A stretch of 64,000 bases of DNA from Hormiphora californensis (GCA_020137815.1 CM035356.1:2250406-2314405); one strand, 5' to 3'; positions 13,101 through 27,300 are shown, numbered from the stretch's first letter. Notes: generated from the sequence alone by a model not told the origin. Numbers and translations are program-made.

Positions 13101-14556
13101 TAGATAAACAGTCAGATTCGATAATGAAATCTAACTAATGGTTTCAACTCATCACGTCATCAATACAAGAGTAAAGAAGAAGTAGCATGAACCTACCCAT
13201 CAGTATTGTCACTGCAATAGTTTGGATCATGATGTAGCCTCCATCCGTCAATCACTGCACTCCGCCACGGCTGTCCGGCGCTAATACACAACTTCTGGGC
13301 TTCCTCAACCTGCCCAGCCCGGACTAGTGCAAAGAGGTGCCGTACAAGCCTGTTCTGGTCCTCCTGATCCAATTCGTGGATGGGCAGGGATTCTCGGGTG
13401 GGGGCGTCAGGATCCACAGAACTGACAATCTTCTTTGCTTGGTGGTTGCACAGTGTGTGAATAGTGTTCTCCCAACTAACTTTACCAGAGAAATATCCAA
13501 CCTGGAAAAAGTCAATATCTGGAATTACTTAAGAACTGTCTTTCCGCATTAAAACAAATCTTAGGACCTGATTAATAGAAATATCACTACAACAATAAAG
13601 TACCTTGGTAGGCATATCATCGAGCACCTCAGCTGCATTACTCTCCAGCCAGTCCAATACAACCTGGTAATGTCTAATCTGCTCCTCGGCACTGTACAAC
13701 TTGTTAATGTTACCCTGGTGACTCAGTCCCCCTGGTGATGTCATCATAACGTCATCAGTGTCCTCGTCACTCAGAGCAGCGTTCAGCTTGTTCTGGTATA
13801 TCGCCCCAACTAACTTCCACGTGTGCCTAGTGGTTGAATGATATGTTAAGTCTGAAATCACTAATTCAATAGAAACAGTGACAAGTTTTAAGCCCGAAAT
13901 CGCTAATGTTAGAACAAGTTTAATATCAAGTTTTACCTTTCACTAGCAATTTCACTGCAAGCATTTCTGAGCTGTTGGGAGAGTTTTTTGGAATGCCGAA
14001 CCGAGGGTACAAGGGATTTACTATGTGAAAGAAGGTCCAGACATTGGTTCGTATAGTCACCCACAACAGCGATCACATCTTCAGCAGCTAGATTTTGATA
14101 TCTGGGAGAGGGAGATGATAAACAGGGTGATGGAGTTTAATTTTGAATGCCAAAAAGAGGGAGATTCAGATATCATAATTGAACTAACGTAGTTGCGAAG
14201 GTCTTGATGAGACAGTTAGTTGTTGTCACTTTCTCTACTTTTGCAGCGATTTCTGGATTTTGCATGAAGGACTCAGTGATTGACATCTGAGTGCCCTCAC
14301 GAGTTGTCTGCTCCAAAATTGACGTTTTGGAGGGAGTAAGGACATTTTGATGGTCAAGCAAGGTGATCGATTCAAAACTTTTCTTCTGAAGGGGCGTCCC
14401 AAACATTGGTGACAATCCGATGGACTTGTTTCCGAGTCGTTGTGATGGTGTAAGAGACTCGTCCAGGGAACATATTGCTCTCTTGATCTCGTGGAGACGG
14501 TCCGCATACCGGAGGACCGGTTTTTCATGGACTGGTGTCATATCATACTCAGCCAT
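10128..14556 (-). CDS. NUP107: Nucleoporin NUP107
   Basis: Scaffold subunit of the Y (NUP107-160) complex of the nuclear pore. Fourteen exons: 14189-14556 (ATG at 14556), 13937-14101, 13604-13826, 13197-13501, 12801-13087, 12376-12590, 12090-12245, 11826-12007, 11559-11651, 11174-11316, 10933-11051, 10542-10686, 10323-10423 and 10128-10214. They total 2589 nt, giving 862 residues against about 925 in vertebrates. Diagnostic segments are VVLDWLESNA, SWENTIHTL followed by DPDAPTRESLP, RLVRHLFALVRAGQVEEAQ, YGALSGNLKAMLP, LCLRAYLDTHQAYNDW, MLNVLLFIDGGWM and the terminal CDPLGFNEQDQ. The unconserved N-terminus is Ser/Thr-Pro rich with SP and TP sites, as expected for a mitotically phosphorylated nucleoporin; that regulation is inference. 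The gene is divergent from CEP120, with start codons 836 bp apart. Confidence 0.96.
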
Positions 14557-14839
14557 GGCTAGGGAGGTAGATAATTAAGGCATAGACTGAAGAGAGGCGT
14601 TGGTCGGGTCTTCGTGAAGCTGGAAAAACGCGGTTTTTCCTTCCTTCGCAAAAGCGGAAAAAGATTTGGCAAAAAAAAGTGAAAAGTAAAATTTGAAAAA
14701 AATCAAGTTGAATGCGCGTGGTATATGCAGCGCAAAATACTGTTGTTTTTCGCGCCGCGCGGTCTAAATTGGTCATGAAATTTCAAACTTGAGATTTGTG
14801 AAATTTTTCTTTCCACTCTTTTTTTTATTTTTCAGTTTG

Positions 14840-15285
14840 GCATGCGCTGCAGGCCCCAAGTGCGCGCGTTTTCCACGGCCTGTAGCATAGGCCAATTTTT
14901 CAGTCGTCTTTTTGCTTTGGAATAGGGATCCCTAAAAAAGTTCAGTATTTACACAGAGGTCAGCGTTTACACAGTCTTTACACAGTCGTTACACCCAGAG
15001 CGCCCGCGCCGCTCTGGGTGTAAAGACTGCGTCTTTCGCACTCGATTTGCAGCGTTTTCGGAAACTTTTTTCGCCGCAGCGCTCAATTTACTCAATTGTG
15101 CAGCACACAATCCAATATTTTCTTAGAAAAAGCCGCAAAACGCAGCACGCGCCGCTCTGGGTGTAATGACTGTGTAAAGACTGTGTAAACTCTGTGTAAA
15201 TACTGAACTTTTTTAGGGATCCCTATGCGCTGCAGCCCCCTCATTATATTATATTATAAGGGGCCTGCAACGTATGCCAACTTTT
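14840..15285. repeat. Older GCGCTGCAG...CCTGCAACGTATGCCAA interspersed repeat, interrupted
   Basis: GCGCTGCAGCCCC and AAGGGGCCTGCAACGTATGC at 15227-15280 recur at 56457-56475 and 56978-57018. A diverged version, CATGCGCTGCAGGCCCC with GGCCTGTAGCATAGGCCAA, lies at 14840-14898. It includes TTATATTATATTATAAGG, itself a short palindrome. Confidence 0.6.
14924..15224. mobile_element. 301-bp inverted-repeat transposon with AT target duplication
   Basis: It begins AGGGATCCCTAAAAAAGTTC and ends with the complement. The arms continue through TATTTACACAGAG and TTACACAGTC repeats to CACCCAGAGCG near 15003, with the complementary CGCTCTGGGTGTAA near 15150. AT at 14922-14923 is repeated at 15225-15226. 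A paralogous uninterrupted site at about 56447-56475 reads TTTTGGAATGCGCTGCAGCC, which shows the pre-insertion sequence. Confidence 0.85.
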
Positions 15286-15392
15286 TGCTCCTTTACCGTC
15301 GAATCCTCTCTTTCTGTCTTAAAGGGTGTACTGGACAAAGGATAGGTGTCACCACTGACAGAAATTATCAATTTTTATCTAGCCGTTTTATC

Positions 15393-18300
15393 ATGACACC
15401 ACCTCCGCCTGTTCTCATTGTCGCTACCATTCTGGAGGGAAAGCAGTTCCCACCAAAACCAAAATCTCAGCTTCTTGTCACGTGCAAGTTCGCTGGGGAA
15501 ACCCTGAACAGTGATGCAGTCCTCCACACCAACGCTCCGTATTTCAACACTGAGCTGGCGTGGGAGATGACTAAGAAAAACTTACATCAACATCGTCTGC
15601 AGAGGACGCCCCTCAAACTAACAGTAAGTTTATTTAATTGATTACTAATTTACCACATTGTTCGGCAACTAAAAGTACTTTCTCTCACTTCCTTACTTTG
15701 CCACCACAAGAGAGTGACGATTTTTGGATGTTGTTTTTCTCAGTTCTTCATTTCCCACCCCACCAGTTCACCTGTGTAACTGGGAGCACACGAGAGGAAG
15801 TTGGGCATGTGATGCTGGATCTCCGCTCAATTGCTGCTGAGAATGAGGAATACAAGTGGTACCCGTTAGCTAGGAGCAAGTACAAGACCCACAAACCTCA
15901 GATACGGCTGTTGTTGGCTATCGAGGAGGAATCTGCACAACCACCCGCCGACCCTCCTGTAAGTGATGAGTGTGTTTCTCTGTCGTTGATTGACGATTAT
16001 CTTTCCCTGGATACGACACGGAAAGTAAAATCAGAATATGAAAATGACAGTTTCAAATCACCTTGAATATGACTCGTCTCTCTCTCCCTTCAGGCTGGCC
16101 CACCGAAACTCTTTGTCTCGCTAGATACCAGTTCTGGGTGCTATCAAGTTGGGGACCCAACACCTTCTGATTCTGTCTACGGTTTATCACTAACAGTCAT
16201 TGCAGCCGCTCACCTGTCACATCTTATAAACAACTCCATTCCAGGGGCATTCTGCTTCAGGTATGTAACTGAGCCTCTTTTACTAATGCTAATGTTAACA
16301 GAAATTGTTGGGAATTGTTGTTTGGTTACTTTTATTATAAACCTCTCCCACCTCTAATGAATTATTTATATCAGGTTCAACCTGCTCGATAACGTGATAA
16401 CCAACTCTTCATTTTCCAACGCTGTCAAGCCTGATTTCCCTCTCGAGCGAGTCAGTGTGAAGTTACGGGGAACACTCCCCAGTATTTACCGGTATTTGAG
16501 CACTGTCAAGGACGTCTCACTTCAGTTGTGCCAAGGTAAAGAGGAGAGAATGGCGATGAAGAAATTCCTTCACTTTTCCCAAGCCACAACCAAATACTTG
16601 GACTGTTATGACTCTTTTTCACAGCCGCCCGCCCGCCAATGACCCATCGTTCGAATCTAACAAATACAATGTTTCAGGGGGCGAGACGATTGGTGTAACA
16701 GGAATAGCCCTGTCTAAACTACTGACATCCCAAAGTGATGAAGAGAATATAAACTCCCTTCATACATGTCTTACACTGAGGAACCCTAAAGAGGTATGAT
16801 TAGATCCAATTAGAGTATGTTACAGGAGCCATTAGAGCTGCACAATTAAAAGAGCTGCTACATGTTTACACTGAGTACTCTAACATTTATTATAGGCAGG
16901 GTTGTCAGGGACTGGCTGTACATCGTGCACCCTGCAAGTACTTTGTTCTTTTGTTTATGTCCCCAGTCTCCATCCTCATCTCAGCTGTGTTTCACACACC
17001 CATATTGTATTTAATTGTGTAACTACGACTAACACACAACCCCTTTGTCACAAACATCTATCACACACCTATAGTGGTCCCCTTTATAACATCCCCTCCC
17101 CCCTCCTCAGGAGGACACAGTGATTGCAGAGGACCAGCCCATGGTTGAGGTTCACTTTACCCTCAAGGAGGAGAGGGAGTCACGTGACCAGCCACGTGAC
17201 CTGGGGCAGCAACCACGTGACCTGTCAGCTGATACAGAGGACCTTCTGGCGCCCTCCACCGCCACTGAGAATAATAATATGGAGGTAGGTTCAGATTGTT
17301 GGCCATGAGGGGTGGGGGAGGAGGCAGTGAGGGGTTGGGAGTGGATATGAGGGGTGGGGGAGGAGGCAAAGTGAGAGGTTTGTTGGAGCTTTGAATAAAG
17401 AGATTTAGGGAGGAAGATGTAATTTGTACAGTACTACTGTTATAATAAGCATGTTTCCAAGAGCTGAATTTAGTTTGTATGCCTGAGCAATTACGCTAAA
17501 TCTAGTGCTATGCTATCTTACTATATAACTTTCCCACTTTTACCCAACTTATCTCTAAGAAACTTTCCCACTTTGACCCAACTTATCTCTAAGAAACTTT
17601 CCCACTTTGACCCAACTTATCTCTAAGAAACTTTTCCACTTTGACCCAACTTATCTCTAAGAAACTTTCCCACTTTGACCCAACTTATCTCTAAGAAACT
17701 TTCCCACTTTGACCCAACTTATCTCTAAGAAACTTTCTCACTTTGACCCAACTTATCTCTAAGAAACTTTCCCACTTTGACCCAACTTATCTCTAAGAAA
17801 CTTTCCCACTTTGACCCAACTTATCTCTAAGAAACTTTCCCACTTTGACCCAACTTATCTCTAAGAAACTTTCCCACTTTGACCCAACTTATCTCTAAGA
17901 AACTTTCCCACTTTGACCCAACTTATCTCTAAGAAACTTTCCCACTTTGACCCAACTTATCTCTAAGAAACTTTCCCACTTTGACCCAACTTATCTCTAA
18001 GAAACTTTCCCACTTTGACCCAACTAATCTCTAAGAAACTTTCCCACTTTGACCCAACTTATCTCTAAGAAACTTTCCCACTTTGACCCAACTTATCTCT
18101 AAGAAACTTTCCCACTTTGACCCAACTTATCTCTAAGAAACTTTTCCACTTTGACCCAACTTATCTCTAAGAAACTTTCCCACTTTGACCCAACTTATCT
18201 CTAAGAAACTTTCTCACTTTGACCCAACTTATCTCTAAGAAACTTTCCCACTTTGACCCAATTTATCTCTAAGAAACTTTTCCACTTTGACCCAACTTAT

Positions 18301-21300
18301 CTCTAAGAAACTTTCCCACTTTGACCCAACTTATCTCTAAGAAACTTTCCCACTTTGACCCAACTTATCTCTAAGAAACTTTCCCACTTTGACCCAACTT
18401 ATCTCTAAGAAACTTTCCCACTTTGACCCAACTTATCTCTAAGAAACTTTCCCACTTTGACCCAACTTATCTCTAAGAAACTTTCCCACTTTGACCCAAC
18501 TTATCTCTAAGAAACTTTCCCACTTTGACCCAACTTATCTCTAAGAAACTTTCCCACTTTGACCCAACTAATCTCTAAGAAACTTTCCCACTTTGACCCA
18601 ACTTATCTCTAAGAAACTTTCCCACTTTGACCCAACTTATCTCTAAGAAACTTTCCCACTTTGACCCAACTTATCTCTAAGAAACTTTCCCACTTTGACC
18701 CAACTTATCTCTAAGAAACTTTCCCACTTTGACCCAACTTATCTCTAAGAAACTTTCTCACTTTGACCCAACTTATCTCTAAGAAACTTTCCCACTTTGA
18801 CCCAATTTATCTCTAAGAAACTTTTCCACTTTGACCCAACTTATCTCTAAGAAACTTTCCCACTTTGACCCAACTTATCTCTAAGAAACTTTCCCACTTT
18901 GACCCAACTTATCTCTAAGAAACTTACCCACTTTGACCCAACTTATCTCTAATGAACTTTCCCACTTTGACCCAAATTATCTCTAACAAACTTTCCCACT
19001 TTGACCCAACTTATCTCTAAGAAACTTTCCCACTTTGACCCAACTTATCTCTAAGAAACTTTTCCACTTTGACCCAACTTATCTCTAAGAAACTTTCCCA
19101 CTTTGACCCAACTTATCTCTAAGAAACTTTCCCACTTTGACCCAACTTATCTCTAAGAAACTTTCCCACTTTGACCCAACTTATCTCTAAGAAACTTTCC
19201 CACTTTGACCCAACTTATCTCTAAGAAACTTTCCCACTTTGACCCAACTTATATCTAAGAAACTTTCCCACTTTGACCCAACTTATCTCTAAGAAACTTT
19301 CCCACTTTGACCCAACTTATCTCTAAGAAACTTTCCCACTTTGACCCAACTTATCTCTAAGAAACTTTTCCACTTTGACCCAACTTATCTCTAATGAACT
19401 TTCCCACTTTGACTCAACTTATCTCTAAGAAACTTTCCCACTTTGACCCAACTTATCTCTAAGAAACTTTCCCACTTTGACCCAACTTATCTCTAATGAA
19501 CTTTCCCACTTTGACCCAACTTATCTCTAAGAAACTTTCCCACTTTGACCCAACTTATCTCTAAGAAACTTTTCCACTTTGACCCAACTTATCTCTAAGA
19601 AACTTTCCCACTTTGACCCAACTTATCTCTAAGAAACTCTCCCACTTTGACCCAACTTATCTCTAAGAAACTTTCCCACTTTGACCCAACTTATCTCTAA
19701 GAAACTTTCCCACTTTGACCCAACTTATCTTTAAGAAACTTTCCCACTTTGACCCAACTTATCTCTAAGAAACGTTCCCACTTTGACCCAACTAATCTCT
19801 AAGAAACTTTCCCACTTTGACCCAACTTATCTCTAAGAAACTTTCCCACTTTGACCCAACTTATCTCTAAGAAACTTTCCCACTTTGACCCAACTTATCT
19901 CTAAGAAACTTTCCCACTTTGACCCAACTTATCTCTAAGAAACTTTCTCACTTTGACTCAACTTATCTCTAAGAAACTTTCCCACTTTGACCCAACTTAT
20001 CTCTAAGAAACTTTCCCACTTTGACCCAACTTATCTCTAAGAAACTTTCCCACTTTGACCCAACTTATCTCTAAGAAACTTTCCCACTTTGACCCAACTT
20101 ATCTCTAAGAAACTTTCCCACTTTGACCCAACTTATCTCTAAGAAACTTTCCCACTTTGACCCAACTTATATCTAAGAAACTTTCCCACTTTGACCCAAC
20201 TTATCTCTAACAAACTTTCCCACTTTGACCCAACTTATCTCTAAGAAACTTTCCCACTTTGACCCAACTTATCTCTAAGAAACTTTTCCACTTTGACCCA
20301 ACTTATCTCTAAGAAACTTTCCCACTTTGACCCAACTTATCTCTAAGAAACTTTCCCACTTTGACCCAACTTATCTCTAAGAAACTTTCCCACTTTGACC
20401 CAACTTATCTCTAAGAAACTTTTCCACTTTGACCCAACTTATCTCTAAGAAACTTTCCCACTTTGACCCAACTTATCTCTAAGAAACTTTCCCACTTTGA
20501 CCCAACTTATCTCTAAGAAACTTTCCCACTTTGACCCAACTTATCTCTAAGAAACTTTCCCACTTTGACCCAACTTATATCTAAGAAACTTTCCCACTTT
20601 GACCCAACTTATCTCTAACAAACTTTCCCACTTTGACCCAACTTATCTCTAAGAAACTTTCCCACTTTGACCCAACTTATCTCTAAGAAACTCTCCCACT
20701 TTGACCCAACTTATCTCTAAGAAACTTTCGCACTTTGACCCAACTGGCAACTTATCTCTAAGAAACTTTCCCACTTTGACCCAACTTATCTCTAAGAAAC
20801 TTTTCCACTTTGACCCAACTTATCTCTAAGAAACTTTCCCACTTTGACCCAACTTATCTCTAAGAAACTTTTCCACTTTGACCCAACTTATCTCTAAGAA
20901 ACTTTCCCACTTTGACCCAACTTATCTCTAAGAAACTTTCCCACTTTGACCCAACTTATCTCTAAGAAACTTTTCCACTTTGACCCAACTTATCTCTAAG
21001 AAACTTTCCCACTTTGACCCAACTTATCTCTAAGAAACTTTCTCACTTTGACCCAACTTATCTCTAAGAAACTTTCCCACTTTGACCCAACTTATCTCTA
21101 AGAAACTCTCCCACTTTGACCCAACTTATCTCTAAGAAACTTTCCCACTTTGACCCAACTTATCTCTAACAAACTTTCCCACTTTGACCTAACTTATCTC
21201 TAAGAAACTTTCCCACTTTGACCCAACTTATCTCTAAGAAACTTTTCCACTTTGACCCAACTTATCTCTAAGAAACTTTCCCACTTTGACCCAACTTATC

Positions 21301-24300
21301 TCTAAGAAACTTTCCCACTTTGACCCAACTTATCTCTAAGAAACTTTCCCACTTTGACCCAACTTATCTCTAAGAAACTTTTCCACTTTGACCCAACTTA
21401 TCTCTAAGAAACTTTCCCACTTTGACCCAACTTATCTCTAAGAAACTTTTCCACTTTGACCCAACTTATCTCTAAGAAACTTTTCCACTTTGACCCAACT
21501 TATCTCTAAGAAACTTTCCCACTTTGACCCAACTTATCTCTAAGAAACTTTCCCACTTTGACCCAACTTATCTCTAAGAAACTTTTCCACTTTGACCCAA
21601 CTTATTTCTAAGAAACTTTCCCACTTTGACCCAACTTATCTCTAAGAAACTTTCTCACTTTGACCCAACTTATCTCTAAGAAACTTTCCCACTTTGACCC
21701 AATTTATCTCTATGAAACTTTTCCACTTTGACCCAACTTATCTCTAAGAAACTTTCCCACTTTGACCCAACTTATCTCTAAGAAACTTTCCCACTTTGAC
21801 CCAACTTATCTCTAAGAAACTTTCCCACTTTGACCCAACTTATATCTAAGAAACTTTCCCACTTTGACCCAACTTATCTCTAACAAACTTTCCCACTTTG
21901 ACCCAACTTATCTCTAAGAAACTTTCCCACTTTGACCCAACTTATCTCTAAGAAACTTTTCCACTTTGACCCAACTTATCTCTAAGAAACTTTCCCACTT
22001 TGACCCAACTTATCTCTAAGAAACTTTCCCACTTTGACCCAACTTATCTCTAAGAAACTTTCCCACTTTGACCCAACTTATCTCTAAGAAACTTTCCCAC
22101 TTTGACCCAACTTATCTCTAAGAAACTTTCCCACTTTGACCCAACTTATCTCTAAGAAACTTTCCCACTTTGACCCAACTTATCTCTAAGAAACTTTCCC
22201 ACTTTGACCCAACTTATCTCTAAGAAACTTTCCCACTTTGACCCAACTTATATCTAAGAAACTTTCCCACTTTGACCCAACTTATCTCTAACAAACTTTC
22301 CCACTTTGACCCAACTTATCTCTAAGAAACTTTCCCACTTTGACCCAACTTATCTCTAAGAAACTCTCCCACTTTGACCCAACTTATCTCTAAGAAACTT
22401 TCGCACTTTGACCCAACTGGCAACTTATCTCTAAGAAACTTTCCCACTTTGACCCAACTTATCTCTAAGAAACTTTTCCACTTTGACCCAACTTATCTCT
22501 AAGAAACTTTCCCACTTTGACCCAACTTATCTCTAAGAAACTTTTCCACTTTGACCCAACTTATCTCTAAGAAACTTTCCCACTTTGACCCAACTTATCT
22601 CTAAGAAACTTTCCCACTTTGACCCAACTTATCTCTAAGAAACTTTTCCACTTTGACCCAACTTTTCTCTAAGAAACTTTCCCACTTTGACCCAACTTAT
22701 CTCTAAGAAACTTTCTCACTTTGACCCAACTTATCTCTAAGAAACTTTCCCACTTTGACCCAACTTATCTCTAAGAAACTCTCCCACTTTGACCCAACTT
22801 ATCTCTAAGAAACTTTCCCACTTTGACCCAACTTATCTCTAACAAACTTTCCCACTTTGACCTAACTTATCTCTAAGAAACTTTCCCACTTTGACCCAAC
22901 TTATCTCTAAGAAACTTTTCCACTTTGACCCAACTTATCTCTAAGAAACTTTCCCACTTTGACCCAACTTATCTCTAAGAAACTTTTCCACTTTGACCCA
23001 ACTTATCTCTAAGAAACTTTCCCACTTTGACCCAACTTATCTCTAAGAAACTTTTCCACTTTGACCCAACTTATCTCTAAGAAACTTTCCCACTTTGACC
23101 CAACTTATCTCTAAGAAACTTTTCCACTTTGACCCAACTTATCTCTAAGAAACTTTCCCACTTTGACCCAACTTATCTCTAAGAAACTTTCCCACTTTGA
23201 CCCAACTTATCTCTAAGAAACTTTTCCACTTTGACCCAACTTATCTCTAAGAAACTTTCCCACTTTGACCCAACTTATCTCTAAGAAACTTTCTCACTTT
23301 GACCCAACTTATCTCTAAGAAACTTTCCCACTTTGACCCAACTTATCTCTAAGAAACTCTCCCACTTTGACCCAACTTATCTCTAAGAAACTTTCCCACT
23401 TTGACCCAACTTATCTCTAACAAACTTTCCCACTTTGACCCAACTTATCTCTAAGAAACTTTCCCACTTTGACCCAACTTATCTCTAAGAAACTTTCCCA
23501 CTTTGACCCAACTTATCTCTAAGAAACTTTCCCACTTTGACCCAACTTATCTCTAAGAAACTTTCCCACTTTGACCCAACTTATCTCTAAGAAACTTTCC
23601 CACTTTGACCCAACTTATCTCTAAGAAACTTTCCACTTTGACCCAACTTATCTCTAAGAAACTTTCCCACTTTGACCCAACTTATCTCTAAGAAACTTTT
23701 CCACTTTGACCCAACTTATCTCTAAGAAACTTTCCCACTTTGACCCAACTTATCTCTAAGAAACTTTCCCACTTTGACCCAACTTATCTCTAAGAAACTT
23801 TTCCACTTTGACCCAACTTATCTCTAAGAAACTTTCGCACTTTGACCCAACTGGCAACTTATCTCTAAGAAACTTTCCCACTTTGACCCAACTTATCTCT
23901 AAGAAACTTTTCCACTTTGACCCAACTTTTCTCTAAGAAACTTTCCCACTTTGACCCAACTTATCTCTAAGAAACTTTCTCACTTTGACCCAACTTATCT
24001 CTAAGAAACTTTCCCACTTTGACCCAACTTATCTCTAAGAAACTCTCCCACTTTGACCCAACTTATCTCTAAGAAACTTTCCCACTTTGACCCAACTTAT
24101 CTCTAACAAACTTTCCCACTTTGACCTAACTTATCTCTAAGAAACTTTCCCACTTTGACCCAACTTATCTCTAAGAAACTTTTCCACTTTGACCCAACTT
24201 ATCTCTAAGAAACTTTCCCACTTTGACCCAACTTATCTCTAAGAAACTTTTCCACTTTGACCCAACTTATCTCTAAGAAACTTTCCCACTTTGACCCAAC

Positions 24301-27300
24301 TTATCTCTAAGAAACTTTTCCACTTTGACCCAACTTATCTCTAAGAAACTTTCCCACTTTGACCCAACTTATCTCTAAGAAACTTTTCCACTTTGACCCA
24401 ACTTATCTCTAAGAAACTTTCCCACTTTGACCCAACTTATCTCTAAGAAACTTTCCCACTTTGACCCAACTTATCTCTAAGAAACTTTTCCACTTTGACC
24501 CAACTTATCTCTAAGAAACTTTCCCACTTTGACCCAACTTATCTCTAAGAAACTTTTCCACTTTGACCCAACTTATCTCTAAGAAACTTTCCCACTTTGA
24601 CCCAACTTATCTCTAAGAAACTTTCCCACTTTGACCCAACTTATCTCTAAGAAACTTTTCCACTTTGACCCAACTTATCTCTAAGAAACTTTCCCACTTT
24701 GACCCAACTTATCTCTAAGAAACTTTCTCACTTTGACCCAACTTATCTCTAAGAAACTTTCCCACTTTGACCCAACTTATCTCTAAGAAACTCTCCCACT
24801 TTGACCCAACTTATCTCTAAGAAACTTTCCCACTTTGACCCAACTTATCTCTAACAAACTTTCCCACTTTGACCCAACTTATCTCTAAGAAACTTTCCCA
24901 CTTTGACCCAACTTATCTCTAAGAAACTTTTCCACTTTGACCCAACTTATCTCTAAGAAACTTTCCCACTTTGACCCAACTTATCTCTAAGAAACTTTCC
25001 CACTTTGACCCAACTTATCTCTAAGAAACTTTCCCACTTTGACCCAACTTATCTCTAAGAAACTTTTCCACTTTGACCCAACTTATCTCTAAGAAACTTT
25101 CCCACTTTGACCCAACTTATCTCTAAGAAACTTTTCCACTTTGACCCAACTTATCTCTAAGAAACTTTCCCACTTTGACCCAACTTATCTCTAAGAAACT
25201 TTCCCACTTTGACCCAACTTATCTCTAAGAAACTTTTCCACTTTGACCCAACTTATCTCTAAGAAACTTTTCCACTTTGACCCAACTTATCTCTAAGAAA
25301 CTTTTCCACTTTGACCCAACTTATCTCTAAGAAACTTTCCCACTTTGACCCAACTTATCTCTAAGAAACTTTCCCACTTTGACCCAACTTATCTCTAAGA
25401 AACTTTTCCACTTTGACCCAACTTATCTCTAAGAAACTTTCCCACTTTGACCCAACTTATCTCTAAGAAACTTTCCCACTTTGACCCAACTTTTCTCTAA
25501 GAAACTTTCCCACTTTGTGTATGCTAATGATTTAATATGCTAATTGCTAATCTGCTGATTCGCTGCATGTACAGGGTGTTCGCCAAATGTTATCATTTGA
25601 TTCCCCGGTAAAGGAGGGGAAGACGATGAAACCTGTCAAACAACAGAAACAACCTAATGTGGCGGCACCTAAGCCTGCACCTAAACCTGTCTCTAAGGAA
25701 CCTGTACCTAAAGAACCTGTTCCTGATATTGAGGAGCCAGAGTTAGGTGCAAGGGGAGGTGTGAATGATAGTTGGTTGTGCTGTATACGACTTGCCAGCG
25801 CCAAACTTAGTAAGTCGCTCTATCACAAACTATAAATACCTTTTTTGTGGTATACTATCGACCGGTGTTTACCATTTTTTTCGAAAAGATGAGAGAATAA
25901 CAAGTAAACTATTAACATTACCCCCTACTTCAGATCGTAGCGGCAAGAAATATGTCCGGTATGTGTACCCCTTCTTCGGCTCAACAGCCCCCCAATCTAC
26001 CTCCGTGATCAAGTTCCTGGCGGGGGAGAACACCCTCCTCCCTCCCTCTACCTGTGAATACTCCTTCCTGGCTGAGAGAGCAGCTGTGGTCGAGCAGTTT
26101 AATAGGTGTGTGGGATGTTTGGGTTTTAAACTCTTTAGATTAGGAAACTTGACCCATGTTATATTAGGATTATAGCAACTACCCATAGCTAACGTCAGCT
26201 AGGGTTGTGTAAACTTGGTTTTATTTCACAATTCACAGGGTGCCGCTAGTGCTACAGATATGGAGTAAGGGACCAAATGGAGATAATATAGAGGGAACAG
26301 CTACAGTCCTCCTCTCACCCCTTGTTCAGGTTAAAGAACGATCATCATAATTCATTATAGGGTAAACCGGGGCAAAATGGTTAACTTTTTACTTAATCGG
26401 TTCTCACTCCCATTTAAAAAAAGATACAATGAAAAAAATTATATAGGATTAAAGTTCATTATTTTATCTTTCAAATAAGATAAATTTCAACTATAGGGAC
26501 CATCATTTACTTAACTAAATAACTAATTGAAAAATTTTGGTCGGAAAAATTGGTACCGGGGCAATTCGAGCATCACCAATAGGAGTGCTTTATTTCGTCA
26601 CGTGGGAGTCACGTGAACGTCCTCACAACACCAGAAGAAGATTCCCGCCTGGTGTTGTTAGAGGTGGGGGCAATTCGAACAATGTAATCTACACGCAATC
26701 TACACGCTGGTCGTTCTTGCTCGAATTGCCCCGGTATCACGCGTGATCACGTGGTGCAAAGAACTGTACATCATTGGCCCGGGAGTTAACCAAATTGCCC
26801 CGGTGTGTTAACCAAATTGCCCATGTTCGAATTGCCCCGGTTGTTCGAATTGCCCCGGTAATTTTAATTTACCAGAATTTGGAATGAAAACATGCGAATA
26901 TTTAAATAATTTTTATACCATCTGAAAGCTGATATTATTAGCTTTCAGCTGGTTTTTTCAAATCGGAAATTGACCAACTTAAACCGGATCTAGAGCCTAT
27001 TTAGTGGTAACGGGCAGGCTCGAACGAGCAGTTTTCTTCTGGAGATAGGATGACGTCATTATGATAGCTTAACTAGGTGAGAGACGGGCAGTACTATGTT
27101 CGAATTGCCCCAGTTGTTCGAATTGCCCCGGTTTACCCTAAACCTATTTTTTCTACACATTGTATTTCAGACAATTGGAACTAAACTGTTGAATCTGTCT
27201 TTTACAAGTTTTAACCCTTCCTCTATATCATCCCCCTCCCTTTCAGCCTGGATTGCACTCCCTCTCGGGGAAGGTTGTCTCCAAAGAAGACGAGAAAGTG

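Larger units (their letters stand above)
14557..15392. promoter_or_regulatory. Divergent NUP107/CEP120 intergenic region with transposon insertion
   Basis: This region separates two divergent start codons, so it should carry both promoters. Most of it is repeat: an older interspersed element (about 14840-15285) split by a 301-bp inverted-repeat insertion at 14924-15224. No TATA box is obvious. The unrepeated sequence left for core promoters is about 280 bp on the NUP107 side and about 110 bp on the CEP120 side. Confidence 0.5.

Noticed and set aside
17527..25516. CRISPR-like appearance of regular 34-bp repeats
   Set aside because: The units are contiguous with no unique spacers and lie in an animal intron; it is a minisatellite.
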